DNA of 64,000 nt. It comes from Micromonospora sp. CB01531 (GTDB lineage Bacteria; Actinomycetota; Actinomycetes; Mycobacteriales; Micromonosporaceae). Made by a program: the position numbers and the translations under genes. The DNA lies in contig NZ_LWLS01000116.1 in assembly GCF_001905095.1 (NCBI RefSeq), positions 97,100-161,099 on the forward strand, written 5' to 3'. This document shows positions 31,984-38,570 of the stretch, in pieces (position 1 is the first letter of the stretch; each line of letters starts with the position of its first letter). The notes under the pieces were generated by a model. That model had not been told where the DNA came from. It did not search any database and saw only the letters and a program-made list of their open reading frames with translations.

Positions 31984-32717
31984 CCTGGAGAAAGGGCCAG
32001 CCGTGGCGGCGCGTCCACAGCCTGGATCGGCTCAACGAGCAGATCCGGGCGGCGTACCCGCGGGCCGTGCCGCCGGCTACCCCGGCGACAGCGTGGGGCA
32101 GCCTCGCCGACGACGCGCACAGCAGCGACAGCGACCACTTCCCGCACTACTACGCGGCGCTGGGCAAGGTCGCCGTGGTGTGCGCCGGGGATTTCCCCCA
32201 CGCGCCGGAGCTGGGGCTCGACTTCGGCGAGGCCGCCGAGGCGCTACGCCTCAGCAAGGACCCACGCATCAAGTACGTGATCTTCGACGGGCGGATGTTC
32301 AGCTCGTACGCCGCCCACGGGTATGCGCCGTACACCTGGCGGCCCTACTCGGGCAAGGACATGCACCGCACCCACGGGCACATCAGCACCGTGGCCACCG
32401 CCGCGGCGGACGACCCGCGAGACTGGCAGATTGGAGAGGACGACATGCCGATCACCGACGCCGACGCCGTGAAGATCGCGCGCGCGATGGTCAACCAGAA
32501 GGTGGGCGGCTCGTCGTCCCCTACAGTCGGCGAGCTGTTGCAGGCGCTGGAGCCGGCGATCGCCCGGGAGGGCACGAACCCGACCGAGCTGGCCGCCGCC
32601 CTAGCCGGCCTGCCGCAGGTGGACCCGGCGAAGCTGGCGGCGCAGATCGCCTCACTGCTGCCCGCCACGCAGGTCAAGCAGCTCGCCGACGAGCTCGCCC
32701 GCCGTCTCGCGTCGTGA
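31980..32717 (+). CDS. Endolysin, M15-like peptidase
   Basis: The protein has 245 residues. The catalytic part spans residues 1-145. SSDSDHFPHYY (His53) and CAGDFPHA (Asp71) plus HRTHGHISTV (His132, His134) supply an M15-type zinc site (H, D, H). The stretch RIKYVIFDGRMFSSY is conserved in actinophage lysins of this class. The C-terminal 100 residues (LAAALAGLPQVDPAKLAAQI) are helical repeats like the linker/tail of mycobacteriophage lysins and may bind wall or oligomerise. It would cut peptide bonds in host peptidoglycan. The gene overlaps the next by GTGA. The holin lies 1.7 kb away. Confidence 0.78.
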   Translation: MTWRKGQPWRRVHSLDRLNEQIRAAYPRAVPPATPATAWGSLADDAHSSDSDHFPHYYAALGKVAVVCAGDFPHAPELGLDFGEAAEALRLSKDPRIKYVIFDGRMFSSYAAHGYAPYTWRPYSGKDMHRTHGHISTVATAAADDPRDWQIGEDDMPITDADAVKIARAMVNQKVGGSSSPTVGELLQALEPAIAREGTNPTELAAALAGLPQVDPAKLAAQIASLLPATQVKQLADELARRLAS

Positions 32718-33046
32718 GCCTTCAGCAGTGGGCCGGGGCCAGCATCATCCTCGGCGTCATCCTCACCGCCGTCACCCTCGCGGTGATGATCGGAAAGCCG
32801 CTGCGCAGGCTCGCGAAGCAGAACGATGAGTTCCGTGAGGACTGGTACGGCACGGCGGCGCGGCCGGGCCGGCCGGCTGTGCTCGGCGTGCCGGAACGGC
32901 TCGCGCGGCTCGAGCAGCAAGCGACCGGCCGCGACGGAGCGCTCGCGCAAGCGGTCGCCGCGCTGCGTGAGGACGTCGGCGCGACCCTGCTCCGCGTCGA
33001 GACGCGCCTCGACGACCACATCAGGACCCATCACAGCGGGGTCTGA
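32714..33046 (+). CDS. Membrane protein with coiled coil (DUF2746-like)
   Basis: The protein has 110 residues. One N-terminal membrane helix (IILGVILTAVTLAVMI), then a charged coil (AVAALREDVGATLLRVETRL) with a C-terminal His-rich end. The pattern is that of actinophage DUF2746-type proteins that follow endolysin genes; a minor holin or spanin-like role has been suggested for such proteins. GTG start overlapping the endolysin stop. Confidence 0.65.
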   Translation: MSLQQWAGASIILGVILTAVTLAVMIGKPLRRLAKQNDEFREDWYGTAARPGRPAVLGVPERLARLEQQATGRDGALAQAVAALREDVGATLLRVETRLDDHIRTHHSGV

Positions 33047-33053
33047 CGGCAAC

Positions 33054-33073
33054 GGTGGTCCCGGTCGACCACC
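33054..33073. terminator. Short hairpin between convergent genes
   Basis: Seven-bp stem GGTGGTC / GACCACC separates the end of the late operon from the leftward gene at 33082. Modest stability. Confidence 0.4.
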
Positions 33074-33081
33074 GCGTCCCG

Positions 33082-33441
33082 TCACCGCTCGCCGAGGGCC
33101 TTGAGCAGGCTCATCCGGTCGATGCCTACCGCCCTCGCGGCGCCGGCCTTCGGGTAGCCGTGGCGGACCATCATGACGGCGATGGTCTCGGCGACCACGT
33201 ACGCCTCCCGCTCTCGGAGGCGGGCGTCGATGAGCGCCCGGTTGGCGTCCTCGGCGCTGGTCTCGCCGAGCAGGTACTGGACGACGGCGGACAGGGCCGC
33301 GTGCCGCTCGGGCTGCTCATCAGGGTCGGGGTAGCGCTCGTCGACGCGCTGCCACTGCTCGGCGAACATCTCGATTTGCTCGGGGGTCATCTCGCCGGCG
33401 GCCGGGCCGAGCCAGGTCAGCATTCCGTCGGTGATCTGCAT
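33082..33441 (-). CDS. Hypothetical prophage protein with helix-turn-helix end, 119 aa
   Basis: ATG at 33441 has a GAGGAG site 9 bases upstream; a GTG at 33450 overlaps the preceding stop. The first 70 residues are acidic helices (MTPEQIEMFAEQWQRVDERY). The C-terminus (VIAVMMVRHGYPKAGAARAV-type, as AVMMVRHGYPKAGAARAVGI) looks like a helix-turn-helix that could bind DNA. It forms a two-gene leftward operon with 33447, under the paired operators at 33785-33823. Function unknown. Confidence 0.65.
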   Translation of the reverse strand: MQITDGMLTWLGPAAGEMTPEQIEMFAEQWQRVDERYPDPDEQPERHAALSAVVQYLLGETSAEDANRALIDARLREREAYVVAETIAVMMVRHGYPKAGAARAVGIDRMSLLKALGER

Positions 33442-33446
33442 GGTGG

Positions 33447-33785
33447 TCACTCCTCGTCGAAGTCGGGGCCGTCGGTGCAGCAGCCGTGCAGGCAGGGCAG
33501 GGTCTCGCCGCCGACGCTGCGGGCGAAGCGGTCGCCTTCGTAGGTGCGGTGCGCCTCGGGCGCGTGGAAGATGGCGATCTCGCTGGCGGCCTGGCGGTAG
33601 AGGGTGCTGGCGTAGCCGTTGCCCTGATGCGCGGCCGGGGTCTCGACCTGCGCGATCTCGCCGGTCTCGGGGTCCACCCACAGCTTGGAGACGGTCTCGC
33701 CGTCGATCACGAGCGACCACCGGTGAGCCAGGTCGTCGTGCTCGTCGTATCGGGCCATGTCCCGGATGATCTGCCGCTCGCTCAT
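33447..33785 (-). CDS. Mini GNAT-like protein, 112 aa
   Basis: The central segment VETPAAHQGNGYASTLYRQA matches the acetyl-CoA-binding motif A of GNAT acetyltransferases (Q/RxxGxG/A), preceded by two strands (WSLVIDGETVSKLWVDPETG). At 112 residues it is shorter than usual. The C-terminal end (CLHGCCTDGPDFDEE) has Cys residues. The start codon is covered by an operator dyad. It might acetylate a host factor; that is inference. Likely a lysogenic-conversion gene. Confidence 0.6.
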   Translation of the reverse strand: MSERQIIRDMARYDEHDDLAHRWSLVIDGETVSKLWVDPETGEIAQVETPAAHQGNGYASTLYRQAASEIAIFHAPEAHRTYEGDRFARSVGGETLPCLHGCCTDGPDFDEE

Positions 33786-33823
33786 GTAGATGAGTCTACA
33801 GGCAGACTGTAGGTCTGTCTACA
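33785..33823 (-). promoter_or_regulatory. Two 16-bp operator-like dyads
   Basis: TGTAGATGAGTCTACA (33785-33800) and TGTAGGTCTGTCTACA (33808-33823) share the form TGTAG-N6-CTACA. Their centres are 23 bp apart, close to two helical turns. The first overlaps the ATG of the leftward GNAT-like gene. This fits tight repression by a dimeric regulator, perhaps one of the two GntR-type proteins encoded at 37152 and 37487. Confidence 0.6.
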
Positions 33824-33837
33824 CCCGAGGCGAGGAA

Positions 33838-34035
33838 TCACGTGCCGTGCTGGTGGTCCGGGTCGTACACCACCTCACCGCACTCCCGGCACCGCCAATA
33901 CCGCACCGTCCACCGGCAGTCCGGGCAGCCCGTCGTGCCCGGCGACCACTCGTCGTGCCCTTCCAGGCAGGGGGTGGGCCGCCACTCCTGCCACACCCGC
34001 TGACCCTTGCGGGTCACCCATTCACCGGACACCAC
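33838..34035 (-). CDS. Zinc-ribbon protein, 66 aa
   Basis: Start taken at a GTG pair near 34035. The sequence (WQEWRPTPCLEGHDEWSPGT, then CPDCRWTVRYWRC, then RECGEVVYDP) contains CX2C and CX2C pairs and reads as a rubredoxin-like zinc ribbon. No named family. It is divergent from 34063 with only 27 bases between them, so its promoter must lie within or overlap that gene's leader. Confidence 0.5.
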   Translation of the reverse strand: MVSGEWVTRKGQRVWQEWRPTPCLEGHDEWSPGTTGCPDCRWTVRYWRCRECGEVVYDPDHQHGT

Positions 34036-34062
34036 CAGCAGACCGTACCCGGGAGGTACACC

Positions 34063-34365
34063 ATGCAGCCCACCATCGGCCGCGTCGTCCACTACACCCT
34101 CAACGAGTTCGACGCCGAGTCGATCAACCGGCGTCGCAAGGACTTCGCTGACCAGACCACGCCCGGCAACACCGGCTTCCAGGGCCACGTCGGCAACGCC
34201 GCCGAGGCCGGGCACACCTACCCGGCCGTCGTGGTCCGCACCTTCGGCGGCAGCGCCGCCAACCTGAAGGTGCTGCTCGACGGCAACGACGACTACTGGG
34301 CCACCTCCCGGACCGAGGGCGAGCCCGAGCAGCAGGGCTGCTGGATCTGGCCGCCCCGAGTCTGA
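34063..34365 (+). CDS. Hypothetical phage protein, 100 aa
   Basis: ATG follows a GGGAGG site. The pattern IGRVVHYTLNEFDAESINRR, TYPAVVVRTFGGSAANLKVL and CWIWPPRV is that of small actinophage proteins found near lysis genes. They end in WxWPPR and may have an SH3-like fold. Role unknown. It lies 11 bases upstream of the holin gene. Confidence 0.7.
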   Translation: MQPTIGRVVHYTLNEFDAESINRRRKDFADQTTPGNTGFQGHVGNAAEAGHTYPAVVVRTFGGSAANLKVLLDGNDDYWATSRTEGEPEQQGCWIWPPRV

Positions 34366-34376
34366 GGAGGCTCACC

Positions 34377-34553
34377 ATGAAGTTCAAGCCGTACGCGAAA
34401 GCGATCGTCGGCGGGCTGGTCGCGGGTCTGACCGCGCTCGGCACCGCCCTGGCCGACAACCAGGTGACCACGGTCGAGTGGGTCGGGGTGGCCGTGGCCA
34501 CGCTCGCCGCCCTCGGCATCGTCTACGCCGTACCCAACCAGCCGGCGGAGTAG
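34377..34553 (+). CDS. Holin, short actinophage type
   Basis: This is a 58-residue protein with GAGGAGG ribosome site. It has a basic N-terminus (MKFKPYAKA), a first membrane helix (IVGGLVAGLTALGTALA), a short loop with DNQVTTVEW and a second helix (GVAVATLAALGIVYAV), ending in PNQPAE. This is the standard two-helix actinophage holin, including the conserved YAVPN end. Holins form the membrane hole that releases endolysin. It is 1.7 kb away from the endolysin gene, with leftward moron genes in between. Confidence 0.75.
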   Translation: MKFKPYAKAIVGGLVAGLTALGTALADNQVTTVEWVGVAVATLAALGIVYAVPNQPAE

Positions 34554-34634
34554 AATCGGCTCCGTGCCGTGGGGCCCCGGTGGTGCGGGGATACGGCTGG
34601 AAGCGGATTCGACCCCGCAAACCGCGCTACGCCA

Positions 34635-34694
34635 AGCGCCCCTCGCTCTAGCTCACGTCGGAAATGGGCCGACGTTGGGCGAGCGGGGGGCGCT
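34635..34694. terminator. Long two-part hairpin terminator
   Basis: Outer arms AGCGCCCC-T-CGCTC and GAGCG-G-GGGGCGCT enclose an inner ACGTCGG / CCGACGT stem. The structure is followed by TTTGT on the plus strand. It ends holin transcription and faces the leftward gene at 34704. Confidence 0.6.
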
Positions 34695-34703
34695 TTGTCG
34701 TGT

Positions 34704-35069
34704 CTACAGTTTGCCGAGGCACAGCGCGGCGATCGCCACGCCGACCGTCAGCCACAGCAGCAGCTTCCGGTTGGAGGTGACCCGCCGCGCGGTGGTGCCG
34801 TCGCCCTCAGCGTCCAAGCGGAGGGTGGTGAACCCCTTGACGGCGATCGCCCAGTCGTCGCCCCGGCCTGTGATCTTCCAGCCGGCGGCTTGGAGTTCGG
34901 CGAGAGCGTCGAGGATGTGCACCGGGGCGTGGACCGCGTCCGCCCTGCCCGGACGGCTGCCGCCGCCGCCGGAGACGGAGAATGGGCCGACGGTGGCGCC
35001 CATGTTGACGCGGCCGGAGCTGGAGACGCCGACGCGGAACGGGCCGGGAAGGCGGGCACCGAAGTTCAT
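34704..35069 (-). CDS. Membrane protein, 121 aa
   Basis: The N-terminal 40 residues (MNFGARLPGPFRVGVSSSGR, NMGATVGPFSVSGGGG) are of a DUF4236-like beta type, the middle (VHILDALAELQAAGWKITG) is helical, and the C-terminus is a membrane helix (KLLLWLTVGVAIAALCL). Tail-anchored topology. Leftward, part of the moron cluster. Function unknown. Confidence 0.65.
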   Translation of the reverse strand: MNFGARLPGPFRVGVSSSGRVNMGATVGPFSVSGGGGSRPGRADAVHAPVHILDALAELQAAGWKITGRGDDWAIAVKGFTTLRLDAEGDGTTARRVTSNRKLLLWLTVGVAIAALCLGKL

Positions 35070-35091
35070 GCCCGCACCGTAGCGCCCGACG

Positions 35092-35367
35092 TCAATCCGC
35101 GGTACCCACGAACCGGGCGTACGTCCGCACCAACGTGCCGTCGGTGCGGGTCACGGCCTCGAAGCTGCCGGCCGGCCGGAACGCCGGGTACATGCCGCCG
35201 CGGATGTGCGAGGCAAGGTTCAGCCGGTTCGGGGACTCGTCGACGAGCGCCCACCGGCCGGGATGCTCGCGGAGGTCGCGGGCGACCAGCTCGGCGGGGA
35301 ACCCGCTGGGACGGCGCCCGCCGCGCTGCTGCGGTGGCGGATCTTCCCAGCGGATCACCCCGAGCAT
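35092..35367 (-). CDS. Hypothetical prophage protein, 91 aa
   Basis: A leftward gene; soluble, with VARDLREHPGRWALVDESPN and VTRTDGTLVRTYARFVG, a layout seen in small actinophage proteins of unknown role. It is 2 bases from the secreted protein gene at 35370, so the two probably share a transcript. Confidence 0.65.
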   Translation of the reverse strand: MLGVIRWEDPPPQQRGGRRPSGFPAELVARDLREHPGRWALVDESPNRLNLASHIRGGMYPAFRPAGSFEAVTRTDGTLVRTYARFVGTAD

Positions 35368-35369
35368 GG

Positions 35370-35654
35370 TCAGCGGTAGCAGAAGTGGGTGGTGAGGTAG
35401 GTGCCGCCGAGCTGCATGCCCTTGCTGGCCTGGTAGACGAGGTCGACGGTGGGGGTGGCGGCGTTGTCCTTCAGCCAGCCCCGGATGCCCCGGGTGGGGT
35501 CCGGCTTGGAGGCGATGGAGTGGCAGTCGTGCATGGCGATGAGCTGGTCGTTGGTGGTGCCGGGCCGGGTCGCGGCCTGGGCGGGAATGGCCGCGCCGAG
35601 GAGGGCGGCGGTCAGGGCCAGGGCGGCGAGTAGGTGACGTGTCATCATCTTCAT
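35370..35654 (-). CDS. Secreted small protein, 94 aa
   Basis: A clear signal peptide (RHLLAALALTAALLGAAI) ends with a PAQAA cleavage site near residue 28. The mature part of about 66 residues contains two Cys (HDCHSIA and HFCYR) that could form a disulfide. The start could be the first ATG (35654) or one of two in-frame ATGs just after. Exported prophage moron; function unknown. Confidence 0.65.
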   Translation of the reverse strand: MKMMTRHLLAALALTAALLGAAIPAQAATRPGTTNDQLIAMHDCHSIASKPDPTRGIRGWLKDNAATPTVDLVYQASKGMQLGGTYLTTHFCYR

Positions 35655-35705
35655 GTCCTCACTGTACGAACGGTTGTCAACGGACTGTTTTCGCGTGGTG
35701 CTGGG

Positions 35706-35733
35706 TTGACGCTGTGTGTTCGTGCTGCATACT
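35706..35733 (+). promoter_or_regulatory. Promoter for the leaderless gene at 35740
   Basis: TTGACG (35706-35711), a 16-base spacer, then CATACT (35728-35733). The expected transcription start is at or beside the GTG at 35740, six bases after the -10 element. Confidence 0.65.
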
Positions 35734-35739
35734 GGCCGC

Positions 35740-35892
35740 GTGGATGGTTGGAGACTGAACCCGCCCGAGCCGTTCTACTGGCTTCCGACGCAGCGCCCGC
35801 CGTGGTGGCGGCAGCTACTCGCCTTCATCCGCTACTACGGCTGGACGAGGGTCGTCCACTGGAGGCGTTACCACGGCGCTACTGCGCGGTGA
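35740..35892 (+). CDS. Trp/Arg-rich 50-aa protein, probably leaderless
   Basis: The GTG lies six bases after a good -10 element, so its mRNA should start with the codon itself. The 50 residues hold six Trp and eight Arg (WRLNPPEPFYWLPTQRPPWW, then FIRYYGWTRVVHWRRYHG) and no acidic cluster. It overlaps the end of the convergent lipoprotein gene by 14 bases. Cationic, aromatic-rich peptides suggest membrane or nucleic-acid binding. No family recognised; a lysogen-expressed factor is possible. Confidence 0.55.
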   Translation: MDGWRLNPPEPFYWLPTQRPPWWRQLLAFIRYYGWTRVVHWRRYHGATAR

Positions 35893-36310
35893 CCAGCGTG
35901 CACAGCACTTCCTTCTTGCCGTAGCGCCTGTCGCGGTTCCGGACGCCGTCGTCGATGAGGCAGCCGAACCTGTCCTCGGCGTGTCCGGTGACGTGCATCC
36001 GGACCTCGATCTTGGACCCGCACTCGTAGACGATCTTCTTGCTCCAGCCCTTGGCGATGCTCTTGTCGGTCCTCCAGTCGCCAAGGCCCGTGCCAACCCG
36101 GCTCGCACGTACTCGCACCGTGTACGGCCCGCTGGCGTCCGTTACCTTCGCCGTGACTACGCACGGCTTCTCGGGTGGCAGCTTGTCTGTCGGCGGCCGG
36201 TTGCTGCCCTCCTTGCTCTCACATCCGCCGTCGGCGCCCATCATTGCGGCGAGCAGCGCGACCGCGGTCAAGGTCTTGACGGTCGTCCGGTATCGGTGAA
36301 ATCTGTGCAT
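35879..36310 (-). CDS. Lipoprotein-like secreted protein, 143 aa
   Basis: N-terminus with Arg/Lys, then a hydrophobic stretch (TLTAVALLAAMMGADGGC) resembling a signal peptide with a lipobox-like Cys (GADGGC). The mature part has a beta-rich fold (CVVTAKVTDASGPYTVRVRA) and further Cys. ATG has a GTGGAG site. Likely displayed on the outside of the membrane; could act in exclusion or host interaction, but nothing shows this directly. Confidence 0.65.
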   Translation of the reverse strand: MHRFHRYRTTVKTLTAVALLAAMMGADGGCESKEGSNRPPTDKLPPEKPCVVTAKVTDASGPYTVRVRASRVGTGLGDWRTDKSIAKGWSKKIVYECGSKIEVRMHVTGHAEDRFGCLIDDGVRNRDRRYGKKEVLCTLVTAQ

Positions 36311-36382
36311 GGGTCAGGACTCCACTTCCTGATCAGGCCCCGGGCTGGCGCTGCAATCGCCGTGTCCGGGGCCGTCCAAATT

Positions 36383-36616
36383 TCAGCGGGTGGGTGCCCG
36401 CTTCGGGGTGGGTTTGCCGTTCGGCCCGCAGGTCGGCAGCGGGCACTGGCAGGCCCCCCACAACTCGCCGGTCACCGACAGTTCCCGCCCGCACGCGTGG
36501 TCCTTGTCGGAGATCGCCAGCGCGCAGCCGAGGCAGCGCACCACCTGGCCCGGGTGAACGACCGGCGGACCCACGGCGGGCGGTGTCACGAGCGGGTGGG
36601 ACCTCAGCGTCGGCAT
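36383..36616 (-). CDS. Cys-rich hypothetical protein, 77 aa
   Basis: Six Cys (VRCLGCALAI, HACGRE, GACQCPLPTCG) in zinc-knuckle spacing. ATG at 36616 overlaps the end of the upstream gene by 13 bases. Part of a three-gene leftward operon read from 37088. Function unknown. Confidence 0.55.
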   Translation of the reverse strand: MPTLRSHPLVTPPAVGPPVVHPGQVVRCLGCALAISDKDHACGRELSVTGELWGACQCPLPTCGPNGKPTPKRAPTR

Positions 36617-36786
36617 GGCTGCCGCCGGGCGAGGTGCTTGGCGCGCTGCTCCAACGCCCACTGTGTCTCCGGGCTGTCGTCGGGGCCGCAGGACTGGCAG
36701 GTGCCGCCCGCGGCGTGATGGTCGAGGACCTTGCCGGCCACCTCGTACACGGTGGCCGGGTCGACAGGCTCGTCCATGCGGCTCAC
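36604..36786 (-). CDS. Hypothetical prophage protein, 60 aa
   Basis: GTG at 36786 overlaps the upstream stop (GTGA); ATG at 36777 is the alternative. The body (DEPVDPATVYEVAGKVLDHH, then CQSCGPDDSPETQWALEQRA) has one CX2C pair and helices. Function unknown. Confidence 0.55.
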   Translation of the reverse strand: MSRMDEPVDPATVYEVAGKVLDHHAAGGTCQSCGPDDSPETQWALEQRAKHLARRQPCRR

Positions 36787-37088
36787 CGGAGGACTCCGAT
36801 CAGCACGCCCAGGGCGACGACGACCAGGCACGCCAACACGGTGCGGCGTAGCCGGCAGTCGTAGCCGGTGGGGGCGGGCTGCGGTGCTGGGTGGGGTGGG
36901 TTCGGCACGACGTGCCCGTCCGGGATGCGGTAGCACCCGGGCGTCATCTCCAGGGGTGTGGCGCTGCTCCGCTCGATCATGGCGGGCTCCTCGACCGGGA
37001 GGACTGGGGAGACCGGGACGGATCCGGGGGACCCGTCCCGGGTGGCCGAGAAGATTCCCAGTCGCCGAACGGAGAACCCGGGGGCCAC
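36783..37088 (-). CDS. C-terminal membrane protein, probably leaderless, 101 aa
   Basis: The GTG at 37088 lies seven bases after the -10 element TAGCGT, so the transcript probably begins at the start codon. A start at ATG 36980 (65 aa) is the alternative. Most of the protein is Pro-rich and soluble; the last 22 residues are a membrane helix (TVLACLVVVALGVLIGVL). First gene of the leftward operon 37088-36383. Confidence 0.5.
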   Translation of the reverse strand: MAPGFSVRRLGIFSATRDGSPGSVPVSPVLPVEEPAMIERSSATPLEMTPGCYRIPDGHVVPNPPHPAPQPAPTGYDCRLRRTVLACLVVVALGVLIGVLR

Positions 37089-37095
37089 ATCGATT

Positions 37096-37124
37096 ACGCT
37101 AGGTGTCATTGGCACCAAAGTCAA
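37096..37124 (-). promoter_or_regulatory. Leftward promoter TTGACT-17-TAGCGT
   Basis: On the minus strand the -35 is at 37119-37124 and the -10 at 37096-37101, with a 17-base spacer. It faces away from the GntR-type gene at 37152, so the 64-base gap between them probably holds divergent promoters under that regulator. Confidence 0.65.
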
Positions 37125-37151
37125 CGAAGAGCTTGAAGGGGGTGACCTGGC

Positions 37152-37418
37152 GTGATCGAATTGGGGTGCCGAACGGAGAACAACATCATGCCTATCCCGA
37201 TGGGGTATCGGCGTATCGCCGAGGACCTTCGCACCCGCATCGCCGCGGGGGAGTACCAGGCCGGCACCCGCCTGCCCACCTACCGCGAGCTGGCCGAGAT
37301 GTACTCGGCTGGCGTGTCGACGATCCAGAAGGCTGTACTGCTGTTGCAGGCCGAGGGCGTCGTTGTCGGGGTCCAAGGCGCCGGCCTGTACGTCGCTGAG
37401 GAGCGCCCGGAAGCCTGA
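37152..37418 (+). CDS. GntR-family winged-helix regulator, short form
   Basis: The protein has 88 residues. It is little more than the DNA-binding domain: YRRIAEDLRTRIAAGEYQAG, LPTYRELAEMYSAGVSTIQK and LLQAEGVVVGVQGAGLYVAE are the complete GntR winged helix. There is no effector domain, as in many actinobacterial plasmid and prophage GntR proteins. The GTG has an AGGGGGTGA site; ATG 37188 is an alternative. It probably controls its own divergent promoter and prophage or moron genes. Confidence 0.85.
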   Translation: MIELGCRTENNIMPIPMGYRRIAEDLRTRIAAGEYQAGTRLPTYRELAEMYSAGVSTIQKAVLLLQAEGVVVGVQGAGLYVAEERPEA

Positions 37419-37422
37419 ACCC

Positions 37423-37464
37423 GGGGCGAACGTTCGAACGTTGCGCCCGGGGGACGTTCGCCCC
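37423..37464 (+). promoter_or_regulatory. Operator with palindromes upstream of the second GntR gene
   Basis: GGGGCGAACGT (37423-37433) and its exact complement ACGTTCGCCCC (37454-37464) form an 11-bp inverted repeat. Overlapping it is a perfect 14-bp palindrome AACGTTCGAACGTT (37429-37442). The unit GAACGTTC recurs. A -10-like TACCGT at 37474-37479 lies 7 bases before the GTG at 37487. The layout fits autoregulation by the GntR protein. Confidence 0.6.
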
Positions 37465-37486
37465 GGCAATCCCTACCGTCCGCCTG

Positions 37487-37900
37487 GTGATCGACCTGCA
37501 CTCCGGTGTGCCGAGGCATCGGCAGCTCGCCGACGTGCTCCGCGCCCGGATCGTCGCCGGGGACCACCCGCCCGGGACACTGCTTCCGTCGGAAACCCGG
37601 CTGAGTCAGGAGTACGAGGTTGGCCGCGGTACGGTCCGGCGGGCGGTGGGGATCCTCCGCGCCGAGGGGCTTGTCGACGTGGCGTCGGGTCGCGGAACCC
37701 GAGTGCGGTCGCGGGCGCCGGAGCTTGAGGAGCTGATTGGCGAGCCGGACCAGCTCGTCACCGCGCGGATGCCGACACCCGAGGAACGTGCCCGGTGGCA
37801 GATGCCGGAGGGTGTGCCGGTGCTGGTGGTGCGGCAGCCGGACGGGCTGATGGATGTGTATCCGGCCGATGAGTACGGTGTGCGTATTCCGCGTGGATAA
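37487..37900 (+). CDS. GntR-family regulator with shortened effector domain
   Basis: The protein has 137 residues. Residues 1-70 are the winged helix (RHRQLADVLRARIVAGDHPP, LPSETRLSQEYEVGRGTVRR, LRAEGLVDVASGRGTRV). The remaining 65 residues (MPTPEERARWQMPEGVPVLV, then RQPDGLMDVYPADEYGVRI) are the small C-terminal part typical of actinobacterial mobile-element GntR proteins. GTG at 37487 may be leaderless. The second of two adjacent GntR genes; one may act as prophage repressor. Confidence 0.85.
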   Translation: MIDLHSGVPRHRQLADVLRARIVAGDHPPGTLLPSETRLSQEYEVGRGTVRRAVGILRAEGLVDVASGRGTRVRSRAPELEELIGEPDQLVTARMPTPEERARWQMPEGVPVLVVRQPDGLMDVYPADEYGVRIPRG

Positions 37901-38206
37901 ATGCGAATCACGTCTTCCCGCGCTATTCGGCAAACGTCGAATTAATGAATGTGAATCCGTGTGGTCGGGTGCTCACGCTGCGGCCACGGTCCGTCAATGA
38001 CAACCGCCCATGGGAGCGCGGGAATCCCACGTCCTGTCACACTGCGTTGATCACATATCACGCATGATCCGCTACTGCCACTCAGACATCAGCAGGATAA
38101 CCCAGCGGATTAGCAGGGTAACCAATCGTCCCCTTTCGTAGGGCAGTCGTACGGGTGTTTCATCGGGGTTCGCTTTAAGCCTCCGTTAAGACAAGGAGCG
38201 TGTCCC
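37901..38206. other. Intergenic region with direct repeats, no gene
   Basis: The 306 bases are lower in GC than their surroundings and hold no coding frame that I can support. Two direct repeats AGCAGGATAACC (38091-38102) and AGCAGGGTAACC (38112-38123) lie 21 bp apart, and a GATCA...TGATC dyad lies at 38048-38068. Near a phage att junction such repeats may be recombinase or excisionase arm sites, or regulator sites; this is inference. Confidence 0.45.
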
Positions 38207-38473
38207 GTGCATCACAACCCCTCCCCGCTCGCGTACCTGTACCTCGCCGCCATCGCCGCCGGCACCGCTACCGCTTGCTGGGTGGTGAGACGCGAGTCCA
38301 GCCGGGTTGAGGCAGCGGTCAAGGCGGGACCGCGCACAGCCGCCGAGGCCGACCCGACGATCACCAGCCTGCCGGAGCCCGAACTGCTGCGGGCGGCGCG
38401 GTCGCTGGCGAGCAAGGTGATCGCCTCGGAGCAGCGGCGGTTTGAGGACAATGTTGAGGACACACGCCGATAG
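38207..38473 (+). CDS. Membrane-anchored protein near the right att site, 88 aa
   Basis: GTG follows an AAGGAG site. One N-terminal helix (LAYLYLAAIAAGTATACWVV) is followed by a charged helical tail (ELLRAARSLASKVIASEQRR). The last gene of the large prophage before the att site. Function unknown. Confidence 0.6.
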   Translation: MHHNPSPLAYLYLAAIAAGTATACWVVRRESSRVEAAVKAGPRTAAEADPTITSLPEPELLRAARSLASKVIASEQRRFEDNVEDTRR

Positions 38474-38570
38474 GAAACACGGCGGAACTCGCCTACCCGA
38501 GTGAAGTTCACCGAGGTCAACCAGGGTGTAGCGAAGACGTGTTTGCATGCCTTCCGGAATTCACCGTGAA

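Noticed and set aside
34554..34634. A tRNA-like or small-peptide stretch after the holin
   Set aside because: A GATTCGACCCCGC string looks like a T-arm, but no cloverleaf can be drawn. A 23-codon basic frame (GYGWKRIRPRKPRYAKRPSL) exists but has no supporting site.
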